A stretch of 64,000 bases of DNA from Kitasatospora setae KM-6054 (GCF_000269985.1 NC_016109.1:2046001-2110000); one strand, 5' to 3'. Shown: positions 16,840 through 26,600, counted from the first letter of the stretch. Made by a program: numbers and translations. The notes: generated by a model not told the origin, from the letters alone.

Positions 16840-18135
16840 TCACGGCGGCCCGGCGGGCGGCGGCACGAAGCGGGCGAACGGGTCGGCGCCGGCCGCGCAG
16901 TGCGCGGCCAGCAGGCGGCGGAAGCGGTCGAGCGGCTCCGCGTGGCGGGCGTCCACGGCGAGGTTGACCAGTTCGCCGGGGTCGGCGGCCAGGTCGAAGA
17001 GCTGCTCGCGGTGGTCGCCCCAGGCGTAGCAGACGTACTTGTGCCGTCCGGCGCGGACCATCCGGCCGAGCGCGTTCTGCAGCCCCGGGCCCTCCCAGCG
17101 GGTCTCGACCACGACGTACGGGTGCGGGTCGGGCGCACGGACACTGCGGCCGGGCAGGCCGGATGGATCGGACGGGCCGGACGAACCGGGTGGCGGGGCG
17201 ATCCCGGCGAGGTCGCACAGGGTGGGGATCAGGTCGAGGCCGGTGTTGACCAGCCGGCCGTCGACCGCGCCGGCCGGGACGCCGGGGCCGGCCAGCAGGA
17301 ACGGCACCCGGACGCACTCCTCGTACAGCGCCCACTTCTGGTTCCAGCGGTGGGCGCCCGCGCCGTCGCCGTGGTCGGAGCTGAACACCACCACGGTGTC
17401 GCGGTCCTTCCGGAGCGCGGCCAGCAGCGTGCCGACGTTCCGGTCGACCCGTTCGACCAGCGCGTAGTAGGCGTGCCGGTAGCGGCGCCAGTCGTCCTCG
17501 TGCCAGTCGGCGGTGGGGTGGGTGTGCGGCTGGGCCCGGCGGGCCAGGTCGGGCAGCGCGGGGGCGTACGGTGCGGTCGGGAAGTTCGATGGCAGCGGCG
17601 GGAGTTCGGGGACGGGCGGGGGCGGCGGCAGCGGGCCGGTGCGCGGCGGCTGGCCGCGGGCCCACTCACAGATGCCGTGCGGCTCCAGGAACGACGCGAC
17701 CAGCAGGTACGGCCGCTCGCGCGGGGCCCCGACGTACGCGGCGGCGGCCCGGGCCAGCCCGTCGTCGTCGCCCGCCGGGTGGATCCGCTCGAAGCCCCGG
17801 CCCGCGGGCAGGTCGAGTTCGGGCAGGTGCCACTTGCCGCCGTACCCGCAGTCGTACCCGGCGTCCCGGAACAACCGCCCGAGCAGCGGGTCCGCCGGGC
17901 CGCCGCTGTTGCCGGTGACGCCGAGCGCGCTGGGCGCCCGGCCGGTCAGCAGGCTGGCCCGGGACGGGGTGCAGAGCGGCTGGGCGCAGTACGCGTCGGT
18001 GTAGCGGGTGCCGGCTGCGGCCAGCGCGTCCATCGCGGGCGTGCGCAGGTACGGGTTGCCGGCGGCGCTCATCGCGTCGGCGGTCTGCTGGTCGGTCAGG
18101 ACGACCAGGACGTCGGGGCGTGCGGTTCCGGTCAC
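16840..18135 (-). CDS. Type I (formylglycine) sulfatase
   Basis: A 431-residue sulfatase. The signature P-L-C-T-P-S-R-A-S-L-L-T-G is intact, with Cys55 the residue to be converted to formylglycine. The N-terminal metal-binding V-L-V-V-L-T-D-Q-Q and the later F-S-S-D-H-G-D-G motif with Asp-His are also present. It has a GTG start and no signal peptide, so it likely acts on an imported sulfated sugar in the cytoplasm. It lies 3 bp behind the hydroxyacid dehydrogenase and forms an operon with it. The substrate class (for example sulfated hexosamine or uronate) is an inference. Confidence 0.92.
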   Translation of the reverse strand: MTGTARPDVLVVLTDQQTADAMSAAGNPYLRTPAMDALAAAGTRYTDAYCAQPLCTPSRASLLTGRAPSALGVTGNSGGPADPLLGRLFRDAGYDCGYGGKWHLPELDLPAGRGFERIHPAGDDDGLARAAAAYVGAPRERPYLLVASFLEPHGICEWARGQPPRTGPLPPPPPVPELPPLPSNFPTAPYAPALPDLARRAQPHTHPTADWHEDDWRRYRHAYYALVERVDRNVGTLLAALRKDRDTVVVFSSDHGDGAGAHRWNQKWALYEECVRVPFLLAGPGVPAGAVDGRLVNTGLDLIPTLCDLAGIAPPPGSSGPSDPSGLPGRSVRAPDPHPYVVVETRWEGPGLQNALGRMVRAGRHKYVCYAWGDHREQLFDLAADPGELVNLAVDARHAEPLDRFRRLLAAHCAAGADPFARFVPPPAGPP

Positions 18136-18138
18136 GGG

Positions 18139-19140
18139 TCAGGCCATCCGTTCGTAGCCGCGCGGGTCGAGCGCGTGGCGCAGCGGTTCGCCCCGGGTCC
18201 AGCGTTCGAACTCGGCCGCCACCAGGTCGCCGAGGCGGCGGCGCTCCAGCCCCCGGCTGCCCGCCAGGTGCGGGGTGACCACCACGTTGGGCAGGGTGAA
18301 CAGCGGCGAGCCGGGCAGCGGCGGCTCGGGGTCGGTGACGTCGAGCACCGCGAACAGGTCCGGGCGCTCGCGCAGCACGTCGAGCAGCGCGGGCTCGTCC
18401 AGGACGGCGCCGCGAGCGGTGTTCAGCAGCGTGGCGCCGGGCTTCATCGACGCCAGCAGCGGGCGGCCGACCAGGCCGCGGGTCTCCGGCAGCAGCGGGG
18501 TGTGCACGCTCAGCACGTCGGAGGCCGCGAACAGCTCCTCGATCCCGACCGCCCGGACCCCGGGCGGCGGCGCGGCGTACGGGTCGTGGGCGAGCACCTC
18601 GACGTCGTAGCCGCGCAGCAGCTCGCAGACCAGCCGGCCCACCTCGCCCAGCGACAGCACCCCGACCGTCGAACCGTACGCGCCCGGCGTGCGGGCCGCC
18701 GGGACGGCCGCCCGGGCCGCCCGGGCGGCGAGGACGTGCCGCCAGCCGCCCTTCAGCGCGTAGACCGCCTGCGCGACGGCGAACTCGGCGACCGGCACCG
18801 CGTTGGCGCGGGCGGCCGCGACGATCGGCACGCCCGCCGCCCAGAACGCCTCCCCGGCGATCCGCCGCACCGAACCCGCCGCGTACAGCACCAGTCGCAG
18901 CCGCGGCAGCCGGGCCAGCGTCCCGGCGTCCAGCACCGGGCCGCCCCAGCCGGTGCAGAGCACCTCCACCCCGCTCAGCGGCTCCGGCGGCGCGGCGGCC
19001 AGCCGCTCGGCGCTCCAGACCCCGTCCGGGTGGCCCGGATCGGCGAGCACCTCGGCCCGCGCCGCGATCCGGGCCCGGGCCGCGGGCCCGTACACGTCGG
19101 CGAAGCGGGCCGGATCCATCGCGAACACGGCTGCGGTCAT
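18139..19140 (-). CDS. D-isomer-specific 2-hydroxyacid dehydrogenase
   Basis: A 333-residue NAD-dependent dehydrogenase of the phosphoglycerate/glyoxylate reductase group. The NAD domain is present, with G-S-T-V-G-V-L-S-L-G-E-V-G-R replacing the usual GxGxxG, then the active-site N-T-A-R-G-A-V-L-D-E segment, a D-V-T-D-P-E-P-P glutamate and the T-P-H-L-A-G histidine. It is read with the sulfatase from one promoter that carries the 19188-19211 element. It may reduce or oxidise a 2-keto/2-hydroxy acid formed after lyase and sulfatase action; this is inferred. Confidence 0.88.
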   Translation of the reverse strand: MTAAVFAMDPARFADVYGPAARARIAARAEVLADPGHPDGVWSAERLAAAPPEPLSGVEVLCTGWGGPVLDAGTLARLPRLRLVLYAAGSVRRIAGEAFWAAGVPIVAAARANAVPVAEFAVAQAVYALKGGWRHVLAARAARAAVPAARTPGAYGSTVGVLSLGEVGRLVCELLRGYDVEVLAHDPYAAPPPGVRAVGIEELFAASDVLSVHTPLLPETRGLVGRPLLASMKPGATLLNTARGAVLDEPALLDVLRERPDLFAVLDVTDPEPPLPGSPLFTLPNVVVTPHLAGSRGLERRRLGDLVAAEFERWTRGEPLRHALDPRGYERMA

Positions 19141-19187
19141 CGGGCCCCCTCGATCTCCGGGGCCGGGTCGGCGCGGCCCCCACCCCG

Positions 19188-19211
19188 ACTTTCTATCACA
19201 TCGAGAAATAG
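19188..19211 (-). promoter_or_regulatory. Second copy of the shared promoter/operator element
   Basis: The minus strand reads TCGATGTGATAGAAAGTCGG, matching the element at 5674-5697 in 18 of 20 positions. It lies about 50 bp upstream of the dehydrogenase start. The region is clearly richer in A and T than its surroundings. Confidence 0.55.
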
Positions 19212-19273
19212 AGGTCGGCGGCTGGTCGCGACTGGTGGTGGCAATCGGTGCTGGGGGTTGCTGGGAAGCGAAA

Positions 19274-19304
19274 CGCCCCCCGCGACGAGTGGTCGCGGGG
19301 GGCG
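19274..19304. terminator. Strong hairpin terminator
   Basis: A perfect 13-bp stem, CGCCCCCCGCGAC against GTCGCGGGGGGCG, with a 5-nt loop. It begins 22 bp past the stop of the minus-strand lipoprotein gene at 19326 and has no U tract, as is usual in this group. It separates that gene from the promoter region of the dehydrogenase. Confidence 0.8.
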
Positions 19305-19325
19305 CGGGCGCTCGGGGCGCGGGCG

Positions 19326-20111
19326 TCACTTCGTCCAGGACGCCTGGAGCTTGAGCCGGTCGTTCAGGTCGAGGTAGCCGACCTGGGCGGGCGTGTTGTT
19401 GGCGCCGGCCAGGCCGATGATGGTGCAGCCCTTGACTTCCATGTCCTTCTTGACGCCCTGGAACTTCGCCGGGGTGCACTTGGCGATCGGCGTCGTGCCG
19501 ACAGGCGTCTGGAAGACTCCGTTGCGGCCGGTCGGGTCGGCCACGACGAACTTCGAGTCCGGCGCGGTGAAGGAGAGGCTCGCGTCGCCGACGTTCTTGA
19601 TGGTGTAGCTGACGTAGACCAGGGTCTGGCCGTCCAGGTTGGCGGTGGACGCCTTGGCGTCCTGGAAGTCCTTGATCGAGCCGATCTCGACCCCGGTGAC
19701 GGTGACCTGGAGCTTGGTGGTGACACTCGCCTGCTTGTCGGTGAAGTCGACCGTGGCCGGCTGGCCGATCTTCACCGGGTGCGCGGCCTGCGTCAGCTTG
19801 CCGCCCCCGGTGCCGCCCGCCGCGCCGCCCCCGGTGGTACCGGCCGTCCCCGCGCCCGCACCCGTCGACGCGGTCGACCCGCCCGCAGAGCCGGTGCCCT
19901 TGCCGCCCGCCGCGGCGGAGGCGGTGGAGCCGCCGGACCCGCCGGAGCCGCCCGTGCCGCCGCCGGCGGCCGGGGCCGAAGCGGTGGAGCCGCCGCCCGC
20001 GCCCGCCGCGTCGCCGGTCGCGTCCCCGCCCTCCGGGTCGCACGCCACCAGCGAGAGGGCGGCGGCCGCGGCGACGGCGGCGACGGTCAGTTTCATGGTC
20101 TTCGTACGCAT
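19326..20111 (-). CDS. Secreted lipoprotein with Gly/Ser/Ala linker and Ig-like C-terminal domain (DUF4352-like)
   Basis: A 261-residue lipoprotein with a signal peptide ending in the lipobox L-S-L-V-A-C. Residues about 25-105 are a low-complexity Gly/Ala/Ser/Thr spacer. The last 150 residues form an all-beta domain (V-T-V-T-G-V-E-I-G-S-I-K...V-Y-V-S-Y-T-I-K-N-V-G) like the telokin/DUF4352 domain of many actinomycete lipoproteins. Two C-terminal-domain cysteines (T-P-I-A-K-C and V-K-G-C) could pair. The start is ATG at 20111, with a second ATG 15 bp on. It has its own terminator, so membership of the catabolic locus is doubtful. Confidence 0.75.
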   Translation of the reverse strand: MRTKTMKLTVAAVAAAAALSLVACDPEGGDATGDAAGAGGGSTASAPAAGGGTGGSGGSGGSTASAAAGGKGTGSAGGSTASTGAGAGTAGTTGGGAAGGTGGGKLTQAAHPVKIGQPATVDFTDKQASVTTKLQVTVTGVEIGSIKDFQDAKASTANLDGQTLVYVSYTIKNVGDASLSFTAPDSKFVVADPTGRNGVFQTPVGTTPIAKCTPAKFQGVKKDMEVKGCTIIGLAGANNTPAQVGYLDLNDRLKLQASWTK

Positions 20112-20467
20112 GCTGCGCCAGTTCTTGGGCGCGCTCCCGCAGAACCGTTGTCGGCCTGCCCGTGCGGTGGCGCCCGGTCCACGGTGATTCGGAGACATGG
20201 GAACAGCGGGCAAGAAGCCGTAACCCCCCGATTTGGCTTGTTGCCAGGGACCTTACCAGTCCGCCGATTTGACCAACGCTTTTCCCCGAATCCCGGACGG
20301 TGGGGGCGGGTTCAGATATCGGGCGGGCCCGACATACGGGGCGACAAACGGATCGAGAACCCATGGCGGCGGCACCGGATATGCCGGATATCCGGTGCCA
20401 GGAAGGAGATTTCGGAACATTCGGCACCCACCCGGCGAGCCCGGCGGGCTCAGCAAGCCCGGCGGGC
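20112..20467. other. 356-bp gap with a hairpin downstream of the ROK gene
   Basis: No coding frame with good codon bias was found here. It holds a perfect 12-bp stem at 20371-20399 (GGCACCGGATAT / ATATCCGGTGCC, 5-nt loop), a candidate terminator for the minus-strand ROK gene. It also has two copies of an AGCCCGGCGGGCT self-complementary unit at about 20440-20472, next to the ROK stop. The rest should include the lipoprotein promoter. Confidence 0.6.
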
Positions 20468-21739
20468 TCAGCGGGTGATGAACGTCGCCCCGTCCGCGAG
20501 GCGGACGGCCGCCGCCGCCGCGCCGACCAGCTCGGTCGTGGTGGTGTGGACGACCATCAGCCGGGGCGGGGCCGGGATCCGGCCCTGGAGGCGGCTCTCG
20601 ATCGCGGCGGGCAGCAGGCCGCCGCTCTCCCAGAACAGCCGGCCGCCGAGGGCGACCAGTTCGGGGCCGAGCACCACGCTCAGGTTGGCGACCAACAGGG
20701 CCAGGTCGTCGGTGAGTTCGTCGATCAGCCGGAGGGCCGCCGGGTTGCCGTCCCGGCCGAGCCGGAACAGTTCGCCGACCCGTTCGGCCGGGCTGCCGGA
20801 GACGCTGAGGCCCGCTTCGGTGATCCGCCGGTCGACCGCGTGGTCGCCGATCCGGGCCTGGGTGTCGCCGGTGCGGCCGAGCGGCCGGTCGAGCGCGTCG
20901 CGGCCGGACATCAGGGAGCCGAGCGCCCCGGCCGAGCCGAGTCGGCCGCGGTGCAGCCGGCCGTCCAGGACGATCCCGGCGCCGACCTCGATGCCGACCA
21001 CCACCGCCGCGAGGTCGCCGACCCCGGCGGCCGCCTCGGTGCGCTGGACGGCCAGCGCGACCAGGTTGACGTTGCTCTCGACCGCGACCGGCACCCCGTA
21101 CCGCTCCTGGAGCAGCGCGCCGAGCCGCAGCCCCGGCCAGTCCAGCGCGGACGCGAACTCGACCAGCCCGGTGCGGTCCCGGACCACCCCGGGCACGCCC
21201 GCGACCAGCGCCCGGGGCTCGCCCGCGTGCCGGCCCGCCCAGCCGCGCAGGCCGTCGAGCAGGGCCAGCAGCGGGCCGGTCAGGTCGGCGGCGGTGATCT
21301 CACGGGGGCGCTCGGCGGCGGGCCCGGCACCGGGCGAGCCGGCCTGACCGGCCGGGCCGGCCGAACCCGAACCGGCGGCGAACTCCCAGTAGTGCTCGGC
21401 CTCGTGCAGCACGGTGCCGTCCAGGTCGGTCACCACGCCGACGATCCGGCGCGGGCGCATCGCCACCGCGAGCACGGTCTGCGCGCGGGCGTTGTAGCGG
21501 ATCAGCTGCGGCGGCCGCCCGCCGCTGGAGGGCGCCCGCTCGGCCTCCACCTCGACCAGGCCGGCCGCCCGCAGCACCTCGACCAGCCGGTGCACGGTCG
21601 CGGTGCTCAGCCCGCTCTCGGTGGCCAGCCGCTGCCGGGAGAGCGTGCCGTGCCGCCGCAGCACCTCCAGCAGGACGGTCTGGTTGACCTGTGCGACGGT
21701 CTGGGTGGTGGCGGTGGCCGGGGTACGGGTCTGGGTCAC
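20468..21739 (-). CDS. ROK family transcriptional regulator
   Basis: A 423-residue regulator with an N-terminal winged helix (T-L-S-R-Q-R-L-A-T-E-S-G-L-S-T-A-T-V) and a C-terminal ROK sugar-binding domain. The start is GTG at 21739 after AGGAG. The glycine-rich G-I-E-V-G-A-G-I-V-L-D-G segment is kept, but the usual E-I-G-H and the zinc motif C-x-C-G-x-x-G-C-x-E are missing, so it is an atypical member unlikely to phosphorylate sugar. It is divergent from the TIM-barrel isomerase and is the only regulator in the catabolic locus, so it is the prime candidate for controlling it. Confidence 0.88.
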   Translation of the reverse strand: MTQTRTPATATTQTVAQVNQTVLLEVLRRHGTLSRQRLATESGLSTATVHRLVEVLRAAGLVEVEAERAPSSGGRPPQLIRYNARAQTVLAVAMRPRRIVGVVTDLDGTVLHEAEHYWEFAAGSGSAGPAGQAGSPGAGPAAERPREITAADLTGPLLALLDGLRGWAGRHAGEPRALVAGVPGVVRDRTGLVEFASALDWPGLRLGALLQERYGVPVAVESNVNLVALAVQRTEAAAGVGDLAAVVVGIEVGAGIVLDGRLHRGRLGSAGALGSLMSGRDALDRPLGRTGDTQARIGDHAVDRRITEAGLSVSGSPAERVGELFRLGRDGNPAALRLIDELTDDLALLVANLSVVLGPELVALGGRLFWESGGLLPAAIESRLQGRIPAPPRLMVVHTTTTELVGAAAAAVRLADGATFITR

Positions 21740-21804
21740 CGGGTGCTCCTCGAACCTGGTCGGACCCGCTCGGGTTCCCCGGTACGGGCGCCCGGACGGC
21801 CGGG

Positions 21805-21828
21805 ACTTTCTCTTGACCTGAATATATC
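21805..21828. promoter_or_regulatory. Divergent promoter region with ACTTTCT element and TATATC -10 box
   Basis: This AT-rich patch between the ROK and isomerase genes holds ACTTTCTCTTGACC, which shares ACTTTCT with the two elements at 5674 and 19188. TATATC at 21823-21828 ends 8 bp before the isomerase ATG, so that transcript may start at the A of the start codon and lack a leader. Confidence 0.4.
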
Positions 21829-21836
21829 CTTGCCCG

Positions 21837-22637
21837 ATGCCGCTCGCGTTCTCCACTCTCGGCCTCCCCGACCTGCCGCTCGCCGACGCCGCCCGGCTGG
21901 CCGCCGAGCACGGCTGGCAGGGCCTCGAACTCCGCTGCGCCGACGGCCAACCCGTGCACCCGGCGATGACCGCCGCCGAGCGCCGGGACGCCGTCCGCGC
22001 CCTGGACGCCGCCGGCGTCGTCCCGATCGCACTGGCCTCGTACGTGGGCGTGGCCGCCCCGGGACCGGACGGACCGGTCGGCGCGGCGCTGCTCGCGCAC
22101 CTGCGGCTGGCCGCCGACCTGGGCGCACCCGCCGTCCGGGTCTTCCCGCGCGGCGGCGAAGGACCCGCCGCCGGGGCCGACCTGCGGGCGGTGCGGCGGC
22201 TGGCCGCCGTCGCGGACACCGCCGGGCGGCTCGGCGTGCGGATCCTGGTCGAGACGCACGACTCGCACCCGACCGGGCGGGCGGTGGCCCGGCTGCTCGA
22301 CCCGCTGCCGCACCCGGCCGTCGGCGCGCTCTGGGACGTCATGCACACCGTCCTCGCCGGGGAGCCGCCCGCCGCCACGGCGGCCGCGCTCGGCCCGCGC
22401 CTCGGCCACCTCCAGGTCAAGGACCTGGCCGGCCCGGACGACCGCACCCCGCTCCCGCTCGGCAGCGGCGTCCTGCCCGTCCCCGCCGCGCTGCGCCTGC
22501 TGCCGCCCGGCGGCTGGGCGTGCTGGGAGTACGAGGCCCCCTGGCACCCGTCCACCGCGCCGCTGCCCCCGCTGCTGGCCGCCGGAGCGGCGTACCTCAC
22601 CCGGCAGCTCGGGTGCGCGGACGCCCCGCCGGGGTAG
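21837..22637 (+). CDS. Sugar phosphate isomerase/epimerase (xylose isomerase-like TIM barrel)
   Basis: A 266-residue AP-endonuclease-2/xylose-isomerase-like TIM barrel. The first strand reads L-A-F-S-T-L-G-L-P, followed by G-L-E-L-R, I-L-V-E-T-H-D-S-H, A-L-W-D-V-M-H-T and a final Y-E-A, which supply the Glu, Asp and His metal ligands of the family. Such enzymes epimerise or isomerise sugars and inositols. No ribosome site precedes the ATG; a -10-like TATATC ends 8 bp upstream, so leaderless expression is likely. Divergence from the ROK gene marks it as part of the catabolic locus. Confidence 0.82.
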   Translation: MPLAFSTLGLPDLPLADAARLAAEHGWQGLELRCADGQPVHPAMTAAERRDAVRALDAAGVVPIALASYVGVAAPGPDGPVGAALLAHLRLAADLGAPAVRVFPRGGEGPAAGADLRAVRRLAAVADTAGRLGVRILVETHDSHPTGRAVARLLDPLPHPAVGALWDVMHTVLAGEPPAATAAALGPRLGHLQVKDLAGPDDRTPLPLGSGVLPVPAALRLLPPGGWACWEYEAPWHPSTAPLPPLLAAGAAYLTRQLGCADAPPG

Positions 22638-22672
22638 GGGACGGGCGACAACAGCCACGGAAGGGACGCCGG

Positions 22673-23488
22673 ATGGACGACGGGTTGGTCGCGGACCTAC
22701 AGGCCGAAGGAGCCGAACTCGACGCGCTCGTCGCCGGATTGGGCTCGGACGGCTGGGCGCTGGCGACCCCGGCGATCGGCTGGACGGTCGCGCACCAGAT
22801 CGCCCACCTGGCCTGGACGGACCGCTGGACGCTGCTCGCCGCCCACGACCCGGACGCCTTCGCCCACGCCCTGGCGGAGGCGTTCACGGCCGATCCGGAC
22901 GCGACCGGGTCCGACGCGGCCTCTCCGGTCTCCCCGGTCGACCGGGGCGCGGCGGAGGGCGCCGGGGAGGACCCGGCGGCACTGCTGGCCCGCTGGCGGG
23001 CGGGCCGGGCGGAGGTCGCGGCGGCGCTGGCGGCGGTGCCCGCCGGGGTGCGGCTGCCGTGGTTCGGGCCGCCGATGAAGGCCAGGTCGATGCTGACGGC
23101 CCGCCTGATGGAGACCTGGGCGCACGGCCAGGACGTCGCGGACGCGCTCGGCGCCGTCCGCGTCCCGACCGCCCGCCTCCGGCACGTCGCGCACCTGGGC
23201 GTGCGGACCGTCGGCTTCGCCTTCGCCGCGCACGGCCGCCCCGCCCCGGACGACCCGATCCGATTCGAACTCATCTCCCCCGAAGGCGAGTTCTGGCACT
23301 GGGGCCCGGCCGACGCCACCGACCGGGTGAGCGGCCCGGCCCTGGACTTCTGCCTGCTGGTCACCCAGCGCCGCCACCCCGACGACCTCGCCCTGACCGC
23401 CACCGGCCCCACCGCCCGCGCCTGGCTCCCGCTCGCCCAGACCTTCGCCGGCCCACCCGGCCCGGGCCGGGCCCCGCTGAAGGGCTGA
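22673..23488 (+). CDS. TIGR03084 / maleylpyruvate isomerase-like DinB-fold protein
   Basis: A 271-residue protein of the TIGR03084 group, related to mycothiol-dependent maleylpyruvate isomerases. The N-terminal four-helix bundle carries candidate metal-binding residues in V-A-H-Q-I-A-H-L-A-W and a third His in M-E-T-W-A-H-G-Q-D-V-A-D. The C-terminal domain has P-E-G-E-F-W-H-W-G-P. Function is not known for this subgroup; a mycothiol-dependent reaction is plausible in an actinomycete. It lies 35 bp after the isomerase on the same strand and may be read with it. An insertion of acidic and Ser residues sits near position 85. Confidence 0.82.
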   Translation: MDDGLVADLQAEGAELDALVAGLGSDGWALATPAIGWTVAHQIAHLAWTDRWTLLAAHDPDAFAHALAEAFTADPDATGSDAASPVSPVDRGAAEGAGEDPAALLARWRAGRAEVAAALAAVPAGVRLPWFGPPMKARSMLTARLMETWAHGQDVADALGAVRVPTARLRHVAHLGVRTVGFAFAAHGRPAPDDPIRFELISPEGEFWHWGPADATDRVSGPALDFCLLVTQRRHPDDLALTATGPTARAWLPLAQTFAGPPGPGRAPLKG

Positions 23489-23627
23489 CCGGCCGGCGCC
23501 GTTCCGCCCCTGTGGGCCGTGGGGGCGGGAGGATTCCGCTTCCGGTGCCCGACCCGCCCACCCGAGTGGCACTATGCACGGGGGGTGTGGTCCTGCCGCG
23601 GACTGGATGCGGCGTCTGGGGGACGGG

Positions 23628-26600
23628 ATGATCACTGGGCTGGTGGTGGAGGAGGGCGGGTTCGAGCTGGTCGTCGGCGGGGACGGGCTCGGTCCGCGCA
23701 GGCCGCTGCGGGACGGTGACGTCGACTGGCTGACCGGGGTCGCGAACCGGTACGTGGACGCGGTGCGCGGCGGCTCCCGGCGGGAGGTACTCCTCGGGCT
23801 GGGGCGGGAGTTGTACGGCTGGTTGGACGGGGACCGCCGTTGGTTGGCGCGGTTGCTGGAGGAGGCTCCGTCGCCGGTGCTGTTCGAGGTCCGGGGGCCG
23901 AGGCGGCCGTCGGTGGCGGAGTGGGCGCTGTTGCGGGCGCCGTTCGAGCTGTTGGCCGTGCCCGGGGGCGGGTTCCTGGTCGAGGAGCCCGAACAGTTCG
24001 CGGTGGTGCGGCGGCTGGGCCGCCCGAGCCCGGCGGATCCGCTGGACGATCGGCGGCTGGGGGTCGCGTTCATGGCCTCGGCTCCTCGGGGTCAGCATGA
24101 ACTCGATTACGAGGCGGAGGAGTTGGCGATCCTCGGGGCGGTCGGGGAGATGGGCCTCGACCTGGTCGTCGAGGACTCGGGCACTCCCGAGCGGCTGGGG
24201 ATGCGGCTGGCGGAGCTGGGCGGAATGCCGGTGGTGCACCTGTCGTGCCACGGGCTGCACAACTGGCGCGAGGGCCCCGGGGCTCCTGCCACGCCGGTCC
24301 TGCTGCTGGAGGACGACCTGGGGGAGGGGCGTCCGACCAGCGCGCGGGAACTGGTGGGTCTGCTGACGCCGAAACCGCGGCTGGCGTTCGTGTCGGCCTG
24401 CCTGACGGCCACCGGCGCGGACGTCGCCGGGCACCTCCCCGCGGGCGCGGGCCGGCGCGGCGGCCCGGCCGCCGGTGCGGGGGCGGCGGTGGCGCACTCG
24501 CTGGCCACCGAGCTGGTGGCCGCCGGGATCCCGGCGGTGATCGGCTGGGACGGATCGGTCAGCGACCGCGCCGCCACCCTCTTCGCCGAACACCTCTACT
24601 CCCAGCTCAGCCGCCACGCCGCCGTGGCCGTGGCCGTGGACGCCGCCCGCCGACAACTGCTGCGGAGCCCCGACGAACACGTACGCGCCGACTGGCACCT
24701 CGCACGACTGTGGCTGGGACCGGCGGGCGGCGGGCCGCTGGTCGCCGGGACCGTCAAACGCCGGATGGCGCCCGCGCACCACGCGACCACCGCCTTCCTG
24801 GACCGCAAGCACAACGTGCCGGTCGCGGCAGCCGGCATGTTCGTCGGCCGCCGCCCCGAACTCCAGCAGGCCCTGCGGGCCCTGCGCGGCCACCAGAAGG
24901 GCGGCGTCCTGCTCCACGGGCAGGGACGGATGGGCAAGTCCAGCCTGGCCGCCCGGATCGCCGACCGCCTCCCCGACCGGGCCGTCGCGGTCGTCTTCGG
25001 CGACTACACCCGCGCGGCGGTCCTCGACGCCATCGCCACCGCCGTCGAAGCGATCCCCGACGCCCGCGACCTGCTCAGGGACCGCCGCCCCGACGTCCGC
25101 GAACACCCCGACCGCTTCCGGGCCCTCCTGGTCGACCTGCTGACCGGCCCCTGCGCCCAGGCACAGGGCACCCGCAAGCCCCTCCTACTGATCATCGACG
25201 ACCTCGAACAGGTCCTGACCGCCCAACCCGACGGCCCGCACCGGCTCCACGACGGGGCCGCCCAGGTGCTCGCCGACGTCCTGGCCGCGTTCGACCCGGC
25301 CACCACCGACAGCCGACTCGTCCTCACCAGCCGCTACACCTTCACCCTCGACGGCCTGGAAAGACGCCTGGAGGCGGTCCAACTCCAACCACTCTCGCCC
25401 GCCGCCCGGCACAAACTCCGCCGCCGCCAGCACGACCTCGCCACCACCCGGAACGCACAACCCACCCAACGCACCGACCTCGCCCGCCGCGCCATGGACG
25501 TCAGCCGCGGCAACCCCGGCCTCCAAGACCTCATCGGACTGCGCCTGGCCTACGGCGAACAGGTCGACCCGGCCCGCGTCGAAGCCGCCATCACCGCGAT
25601 GGAGACCTACCTGCGCCAGGGCGACCCGGCATCCGATCCCGACCTGGCCGCCTTCCTGGAGAACCTGGCCCTGGACACCCTCCTCGAACAGGCCGGCCCC
25701 GCCCACCACGCCCTCCTGCGCGCCTGCACCCTCTTCACCCTCCCCGTCCCACAACCCGTCGTCGACACCCTCGCCCAAGCGGTCGGCGGATCCGCCACCC
25801 GCCTGCGCGGCCTCGGCCTCCTCGATTCCTTCCCGGACAGCTACCGGCGGGAGGTTCCCGCCGTGGCCGTCAACGCCCTGGCCGCCGGACACCTCGCCCC
25901 CCTCAGCCAAGACGAACGCACCACCCTCGCCGCCCTGGCCGTCGAACCCCTCCACACCCACTGGGGCGGAACCGCACCCCGCACCCCCCGCGACGGCGAC
26001 CAGGACCTGCAACTGACCCGCCTCGCTCTGGACGCCGACCACCCCGCCATCACCGCCGACTGCGCCACCGCTGCCGTAAGGGTCCTGCAGGAAGGCTCTG
26101 CTTCCGCAGCCTCCGAACTCGGCCAGCGCACGATCGCCCTGCTCGACCGCCACCACCACCCGGTCCCCCTCCATCTGCTGCGCGCGGTCGCCGACGCGAC
26201 TGTCACCGGCGGCGACGGCGAGCGGGCTGACGCCCTGCTGGACCGCGCGATCCGGCAGATCGAGACCAGCGGGCAGCAGACCGATCCGGCAGAGCACGCC
26301 GCGGTCCTCTACGACCAGGCCGTCCGCCTGATCACCCGTGGTGAAACCGGACGGGCCGAGACCCTGCTCCACCAGGCCCGGCAGCTGTTCACCGCCCTCG
26401 GCGACACCCGCGAAGCCGCGATCACCTGGGGGAAGATCGCGGACATCCTGGAGCAGCGCGGGGAGATGGAGGAGGCTCTGCGGATCCGCCAAGAGGTCGA
26501 ACTACCGGAGTACCAGCGGATCGGCGACACCCGCGAAGCCGCGATCACCTGGGGACAGATCGCGGACATCCTGCACCAGCGCGGTCAAGTCGACGAAGCC

